From NCBI GenBank assembly GCA_017999215.1, contig JAGOBQ010000106.1, positions 1-10,318 of the forward strand: a DNA stretch of 10,318 bases, written 5' to 3'. The notes beneath the pieces are model-generated. The model ran no database searches. It saw only the letters and a list, made by a program, of their open reading frames with translations, and had not been told where the DNA came from. Each line of letters opens with the position of its first letter. Positions within the stretch are counted from its first letter, which is position 1. This DNA is from Thermoanaerobaculia bacterium. Its GTDB lineage: Bacteria > Acidobacteriota > Thermoanaerobaculia > UBA5066. Shown here one piece after another: positions 7,138 to 10,318 of the stretch. A program made the translations under genes and the position numbers.

Positions 7138-8430
7138 ATGGGCAACACCGTCGTCGAGAAGATCCTGGCACGCGCCGCGGGCCTCCCCGAGGTGAGCGCC
7201 GGGGACGTCGTCGAGCCGCGCGTCGACGTGGCGATGAGCCACGAGAACGCCGCGCTCGTCATCAACCAGTTCCTCGAGATCTACGAGGGGACGGGCGTGA
7301 CGCCGCACCCCTGGGACGTCTCGAAGATCGCGATCATCTTCGACCACCGCGTCCCGGCCGAGTCGCCGAAGACCGCGTCGAACCAGAAGAAGATCCGCGA
7401 GTTCGTCGACGCCCACGGCATCGCCCGCTTCCACGACGTGCGCGGCGACGTTGGCGGCATCTGCCACCAGATCCTCCCCGAGTACGGCTACGTGCGGCCC
7501 GGGCAGGTCGTCGTCGGGACCGACTCACACACGACGAGCCACGGCGCGCTCGGCGCGTTCTCGTTCGGCATCGGCGCCACGGAGATGGCCTCCGTCTGGA
7601 CGCTCGGCGTCGCGCTGAACGTCGAGGTGCCGCCGACGATCAAGGTCGAGGTGACGGGCGAGTTCCCGCCCCACGTCGGCCCGAAGGACCTGATCCTCCA
7701 CCTCGTCGGCAAGCTGACCGCCCAGGGCGCGAACTTCCGGGTCCTCGAGTACCACGGCGAGACGATGCGGAAGATGTCCACGTCCGGCCGTCTCGCCGTC
7801 TGCAACATGTCCGTCGAGGCGGGCGCCACGTCGGGCATCGTCCCGGCCGACGAGGAGACGATCCGCTACCTCCGCGAGGAGGCGGGCGTGACCGACCCGA
7901 TCGAGCTCGTCGTCCCCGATCCCGACGCCGTCTACGAGCGGGTCGTCACGGTCGACGTCTCGGCCCTCGAGCCGCAGATCGCCTGCCCGCACACCGTCGA
8001 CAACGTGAAGCCGATCTCCGCGGTCGCGGGAGTGAAGGTCCACCAGGTCGTCATCGGCTCCTGCACGAACGGGAGGATCGACGACCTCGAGGCCGCCGCG
8101 AACGTCATCCGCGGGAAGAAGGTCGCGAAGGGGACCCGGATGCTCGTCTTCCCCGCCTCGGGGCGCGTCTTCCAGGAGGCGCTCGACCGCGGCTACGTCT
8201 CCGACTTCATGAGGGCGGGCGCCGTCGTCATGAACGCCGGCTGCGGCCCGTGCCTCGGCGTCCACGAGGGGGCCCTCGGCGACAACGAGGTCGCCGTCTC
8301 GACCACGAACCGGAACTTCAAGGGGCGGATGGGGAACCCGAAGTCGGAGGTGTACCTCTGCTCGCCCGCCGTCGCGGCCGCCTCGGCCGTGGCCGGCGTC
8401 CTCGCCGACCCGCGCAAGGGAGAGGTCTGA
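7138..8430 (+). CDS. 3-isopropylmalate dehydratase/homoaconitase-type large subunit
   Basis: A 430-residue large subunit of the LeuC/HacA branch of the aconitase superfamily. It matches the shorter archaeal-type LeuC/HacA length rather than the roughly 466 residues of E. coli LeuC. These enzymes dehydrate and rehydrate 2-hydroxy di- or tricarboxylic acids at a [4Fe-4S] cluster. The three cluster cysteines are all present: C309 in VIGSCTNGR, and C369 and C372 in NAGCGPCLG. Further family motifs are FDHRVPAES (68-76), GTDSHTTSHGALGAFSFGIG (127-146), VEAGATSGIVP and NRNFKGRMGNP (391-401). The same fold serves isopropylmalate, homocitrate, citramalate/citraconate and 2,3-dimethylmalate, so specificity is not assigned. 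The next gene supplies the swivelling small subunit 1 nt downstream. Context with a CoA-transferase and a CoA-ester lyase suggests a catabolic or reversible role rather than plain leucine synthesis. Confidence 0.92.
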   Translation: MGNTVVEKILARAAGLPEVSAGDVVEPRVDVAMSHENAALVINQFLEIYEGTGVTPHPWDVSKIAIIFDHRVPAESPKTASNQKKIREFVDAHGIARFHDVRGDVGGICHQILPEYGYVRPGQVVVGTDSHTTSHGALGAFSFGIGATEMASVWTLGVALNVEVPPTIKVEVTGEFPPHVGPKDLILHLVGKLTAQGANFRVLEYHGETMRKMSTSGRLAVCNMSVEAGATSGIVPADEETIRYLREEAGVTDPIELVVPDPDAVYERVVTVDVSALEPQIACPHTVDNVKPISAVAGVKVHQVVIGSCTNGRIDDLEAAANVIRGKKVAKGTRMLVFPASGRVFQEALDRGYVSDFMRAGAVVMNAGCGPCLGVHEGALGDNEVAVSTTNRNFKGRMGNPKSEVYLCSPAVAAASAVAGVLADPRKGEV

Positions 8431-8431
8431 C

Positions 8432-8932
8432 ATGGGCAAGGTCGCATTCGTCGTCGGGGACGACGTCTCCACCGACGTCATCTACCCGGGCCGCTACATG
8501 GCCACCGTCCTCCCGACCGAGACGCCGCAGTACGCGTTCGCAAACGACCCGGCGCTCAACGCGAAGCTGAACGCGAAGGAGGTCCCGCCCGGCTCCGTCC
8601 TCGTCGGCGGGAAGAACTTCGGCTGCGGCTCCTCGCGCGAGCAGGCCGTTTCCTGCCTCAAGGGGTGGGAGCTGACGATCGTCGCGAGCGACGTCGCGCG
8701 GATCTTCCTGCAGAACTCGATCAACCTCGGCCTGAACATCGTGACCGCGCCCGGCGTCGAGGCCTCCGTCGGCGACGAGGTCGTCGTCGAGGGGAAGAAG
8801 GTCGTGAACCGGACGACAAGAAAGTCGTGGGACGTCGTCCCGCTTCCGCCGGCCCGGCAGGCGATCATCGACGCCGGCGGCCTGATCGCCTACACGCGGA
8901 AGAAGATGCTGGAGGCGCAGGCGAGGGGCTGA
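8432..8932 (+). CDS. 3-isopropylmalate dehydratase/homoaconitase-type small subunit
   Basis: A 166-residue small subunit (LeuD/HacB type, swivelling domain) that completes the active site of the preceding large subunit. The start VAFVVGDDVSTDVIYPGRY (4-22) and the invariant loop GGKNFGCGSSREQA (59-72) are plain. In archaeal homologues the residues after the conserved Arg-Tyr (YLRT, YLVY and similar) help set substrate choice. Here that stretch reads YMAT (22-25), which does not match the isopropylmalate or homoaconitate patterns I remember. Length is normal for the archaeal-like short form. A good Shine-Dalgarno-like AGGGAGAGG lies just before the ATG, inside the large-subunit gene. It is the last gene of the + strand operon. 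The 51 nt after its stop hold no clear terminator. Confidence 0.92.
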   Translation: MGKVAFVVGDDVSTDVIYPGRYMATVLPTETPQYAFANDPALNAKLNAKEVPPGSVLVGGKNFGCGSSREQAVSCLKGWELTIVASDVARIFLQNSINLGLNIVTAPGVEASVGDEVVVEGKKVVNRTTRKSWDVVPLPPARQAIIDAGGLIAYTRKKMLEAQARG

Positions 8933-8983
8933 GGACGCCGGCTCGATAAGGTCTTTGGTTGCCATCCGCGACCGCGGAACTTG

Positions 8984-9135
8984 CGAGATGTCGCCCTCGT
9001 GAGGATTCGGGATGCGCACCGTGACGTCTCCGCGGACGAGAAACTGATGCCGCCCCCCGAGAACGGGCCCTCGAAGCCGAGCCGCGACAAGCCCCGGATC
9101 AGGTCCCGGCGCTTGACGGGCCCGACCACGGGCAT
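8984..9135 (-). pseudogene. hicA: Broken HicA-family mRNA interferase toxin (frameshifted, 3' end lost)
   Basis: Reading leftward from the ATG at 9135, the frame gives VKRRDLIRGLSRLGFEGPFSGG, the typical N-terminal half of the HicA toxin family, small dsRBD-like RNases that cut mRNA. Immediately after this, near 9054, homology jumps to another frame, which gives HQFLVRGDVTVRIPNPHEGDIS, containing the family's histidine and the IPNPH motif. One base appears to be missing in the G-run that codes for the two glycines. Beyond GDIS (about 8984) no frame shows the usual LL.RILRQAGI C-terminus. The open frames instead run into the antisense of the dehydratase small subunit. The ATG overlaps the stop of the upstream antitoxin gene (TGATG), the normal hicBA arrangement. 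A sequencing indel could explain the shift, but it would not restore the lost C-terminus. Confidence 0.75.
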
Positions 9136-9377
9136 CAGGCGACTTCCCGGATCCTCAGCTCGACGCCGTCGAGCACCGGCAGGGAGAGGTTGCGGGAGAC
9201 TCGAAAGAGAACCCACTCCTCCAGGACGTCCTCGAGCTGAAGGCGACACTCCTCCAGCGTCGCCGCCGTGGCCCAGACGCCCCGACACTCCGGGATCTCG
9301 CCGTAGAAGCCGGGTTCATCGTCCCGAATCTCGTATCGGGCCTTGCGGAGCGCGGTTCCGAGGTACTCCTTCAGCAT
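9135..9377 (-). CDS. hicB: HicB-family antitoxin
   Basis: An 80-residue protein of the short HicB type, which neutralises a HicA RNase by direct binding. Visible are EYLGTALRKARYEI, GFYGEIPECRGVWATAATLEEC (24-45) and the end LEEWVLFRVSRNLSLPVLDGVEL. These correspond to the partial RNase-H-like fold with the family's YGEIP...GVWA pattern. No ribbon-helix-helix or HTH tail is present, so any autorepression would need another DNA-binding function. The start ATG has only a weak AGG upstream. It is directly followed, with a 1-nt overlap, by the HicA reading frame, which is damaged. This may therefore be a surviving orphan antitoxin. It reads toward the + strand operon and is unlikely to be functionally linked to it. 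Confidence 0.85.
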   Translation of the reverse strand: MLKEYLGTALRKARYEIRDDEPGFYGEIPECRGVWATAATLEECRLQLEDVLEEWVLFRVSRNLSLPVLDGVELRIREVA

Positions 9378-9397
9378 CGTCGTGACCTAGGTGTATC

Positions 9398-9414
9398 CCG
9401 CGGGAGTTCCGCGG
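9398..9414. other. Short inverted repeat upstream of hicB
   Basis: Two CCGCGG copies (9398-9403 and 9409-9414) flank GAGTT, 21-37 nt upstream of the hicB ATG. The repeat sits in the 79-nt gap after the Uma2 gene. It could be an operator for hicB or a weak terminator for the gene before it. In GC-rich DNA this may also be chance. Confidence 0.25.
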
Positions 9415-9456
9415 CCCCTCCGGAACCGCTCACGAAACGCGGCCGGCCGCCCGGCC

Positions 9457-10050
9457 TCAGCCGCCCGCCGGCTCCTCCGGCGGGAAGAGACGGCCGACGT
9501 CGAGCTCGATCGCGTCGAAGGGGGCGATGCGCGTGACGTCGCCGTCGCTCCATCCGCCGAGCCGGAGCCACGCGCCGTCCTTCGCCTCGAACGCCTCGAG
9601 GATCCGCGCGTCGGGGTCGACGAGCCAGAGGTGCGGCACGCCGGTGCGGAGGTAGAGAGAAGGCTTCACGAGCCGGTCCATCCGCGCCGAGGAGGGGGAC
9701 ACGATCTCGCAGACCCAGTCGGGGACGGTCCGCACCGGCCTCTCCGACGGGAAGCGCGGCATCCGCTCGCGGCGCCATCCGGAGAGGTCGGGGCGGACGA
9801 CGTCGTGCGGCGTCAGCTCGACGTCGACCTCGGGAACGATCCACCAGCCGCCCGGGCCTCGAGCGTCGTACTGGAAGGGCCCTCCGACGGAATACGACAG
9901 GGCGCCTTCGATGTGCCCGTGCCGTGGAAGCGGGCTCGGTGCCGTCCAGAGCTCGCCGTCGACGACCTCCGTCCGGTCGCCCTCCGGCAGGGAGGCGATG
10001 TCCTCCCAGGTGGCCCTGCGATGCGCGGCTCTCGACATCGACGGAATCAT
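9457..10050 (-). CDS. Uma2 family (DUF820) putative restriction-endonuclease-fold protein
   Basis: A protein of about 197 residues belonging to the Uma2/DUF820 family, which has a PD-(D/E)XK nuclease fold and mostly unknown biological roles. Typical features are LPEGDRTEVVDGEL near the N-terminus, RHGHIEGAL, EVDVELTPHDVVRPDLSGW with the catalytic-type Asp, VCEIVSPSSARMDRLVKPSLY with the Glu and a later Lys, and GVPHLWLVDPDARILEAF. Full length and undisturbed. Three in-frame ATGs exist at 10059, 10050 and 10038. The 10050 start is preferred because GGAGG lies 10 nt upstream of it, whereas GGAGG is only 1 nt from 10059. Uma2 genes often occur as scattered multicopy accessory genes. Here it precedes the hicBA remnant on the same strand, 79 nt away. 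Confidence 0.87.
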   Translation of the reverse strand: MIPSMSRAAHRRATWEDIASLPEGDRTEVVDGELWTAPSPLPRHGHIEGALSYSVGGPFQYDARGPGGWWIVPEVDVELTPHDVVRPDLSGWRRERMPRFPSERPVRTVPDWVCEIVSPSSARMDRLVKPSLYLRTGVPHLWLVDPDARILEAFEAKDGAWLRLGGWSDGDVTRIAPFDAIELDVGRLFPPEEPAGG

Positions 10051-10060
10051 AGCCGTCATG

Positions 10061-10080
10061 CCTCCGGCCCCTGGCCGAGG
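10061..10080 (-). promoter_or_regulatory. Hairpin covering the Uma2 ribosome binding site
   Basis: On the - strand the sequence CCTCGGCC-AGG-GGCCGGAGG can fold with one bulged G. This pairs the GGAGG Shine-Dalgarno into the stem and suggests low or conditional translation of the Uma2 gene. The fold is read by eye without an energy calculation. Confidence 0.4.
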
Positions 10081-10111
10081 ACCCGCTCACCGGCGACGCG
10101 GTTCCGAGACC

Positions 10112-10141
10112 CGAAGGGCCGCGCGATCGCGCGGCCCTTCG
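10112..10141. terminator. Perfect 30-bp palindrome, possible terminator or operator
   Basis: Bases 10112-10126 and 10127-10141 are exact reverse complements centred on GCGATCGC. As RNA this gives a stem of about 13 bp with a GATC loop. On the + strand it is followed by TTT, and on the - strand by GGGTC. It lies between the partial gene at the right edge and the Uma2 gene, both on the - strand. It may be a transcription barrier, an operator for the Uma2 gene, or a dispersed palindromic element. Confidence 0.5.
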
Positions 10142-10185
10142 TTTCGTCCGTGTCGCCCCTCGTTGTGCGGGGACCCGAACCGCCC

Positions 10186-10204
10186 GGGGTTTGCGTGAAA
10201 CCCC
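10186..10204 (-). terminator. Hairpin downstream of the right-edge gene
   Basis: GGGGTTT and AAACCCC form a 7-bp stem around a 5-nt loop, 10 nt after the TAA of the partial - strand gene. Position fits a terminator. The run of T expected after the stem is missing. Confidence 0.45.
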
Positions 10205-10214
10205 TCCTCTCGTC

Positions 10215-10318
10215 TTACTCCCAGGCGGTGACGACGAGGGCGTTGCCGACGTCGGAGCGGCCGGTCGCGCCGGCGCCGATCTCGACGTGGCCGCCGAGAG
10301 CGCCGGCCACCGCGGCGC
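10215..10318 (-). CDS. C-terminal end of an unrecognised protein (rest outside window)
   Basis: Thirty-three codons plus a TAA (10215-10217) are open on the - strand to the right edge. The protein ends ...GHVEIGAGATGRSDVGNALVVTAWE, rich in Gly, Ala and Val. I do not recognise a family. Support for coding is the open frame with the GC-rich third positions of its neighbours and a hairpin just after the stop. Too little is present to suggest a function. Confidence 0.45.
   Translation of the reverse strand, partial: AAVAGALGGHVEIGAGATGRSDVGNALVVTAWE

Noticed and set aside
5661..7265. 534-codon - strand open frame opposite the lyase and CoA-transferase genes
   Set aside because: No recognisable motifs. 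Both + strand genes beneath it are full length with catalytic residues.
8890..9288. 132-codon - strand frame as a complete gene
   Set aside because: Only its middle part resembles HicA. The upstream part is antisense to the hicB frame and the downstream part is antisense to the dehydratase small subunit. It is described as a pseudogene instead.
9439..9450. 12-bp palindrome GCGGCCGGCCGC near the end of the Uma2 gene
   Set aside because: No room for a proper loop and no T-run. Such palindromes are expected by chance in GC-rich DNA.
9371..10090. 239-codon - strand frame overlapping the Uma2 gene
   Set aside because: Arg-rich shadow in the other frame. The Uma2 frame carries the family motifs.
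1..10318. tRNA, rRNA, CRISPR repeats, insertion-sequence ends or prophage genes
   Set aside because: None seen by eye on either strand. No regularly spaced repeats, transposase motifs or cloverleaf-like sequences were found.

Overview
The window is very GC-rich (roughly 70 % or more, with G/C at most third codon positions) and almost fully coding. The protein types suggest an environmental bacterium, possibly Acidobacteriota or Myxococcota. Supporting features are a Thermus/deltaproteobacterial-style IspG, a DUF2378/V4R-like sensor, a multi-domain soluble hybrid kinase, and HicAB and Uma2 accessory genes. No rRNA or other phylogenetic marker is present, so the phylum is a guess.

Left part (1-3721, + strand): the C-terminal part of ispG (isoprenoid biosynthesis, cut by the window edge) is followed by a two-gene signalling unit. 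This unit is a small V4R/DUF2378-like protein whose stop overlaps, as GTGA, the start of a soluble hybrid histidine kinase with the order PAS-HisKA-HATPase-REC-REC-HPt.

Centre (3817-8932, + strand): a compact five-gene metabolic cluster. It holds an isocitrate/isopropylmalate-type dehydrogenase, an HMG-CoA-lyase-family enzyme, a family III CoA-transferase, and the large and small subunits of an isopropylmalate-dehydratase/aconitase-type hydro-lyase. The last four are separated by -4, +10 and +1 nt and must form one operon. The dehydrogenase lies 57 nt upstream, across a strong GC hairpin. Together the genes supply a beta-decarboxylating dehydrogenase, a hydroxyacid isomerase or hydratase, a CoA activation step and a CoA-ester lyase. 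These are the chemical steps of 2-oxoacid chain elongation, or run backwards of chain shortening, analogous to the citrate-cleavage arm of the reductive TCA cycle. A citramalate/methylmalate route ending in acetyl-CoA plus pyruvate is my favoured reading. The substrate is not proven, and residue changes in the dehydrogenase and lyase argue against the textbook substrates.

Right part (about 8984-10318, - strand): an accessory patch reading toward the operon. It contains an intact HicB-type antitoxin, a frameshifted and 3'-degenerate HicA-type toxin, a Uma2-family (DUF820) nuclease-fold protein, several hairpins including a perfect 30-bp palindrome, and the last 33 codons of an unrecognised gene. 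No tRNA, rRNA, CRISPR array, insertion sequence or origin was seen, and no gene-free stretch exceeds about 165 nt.
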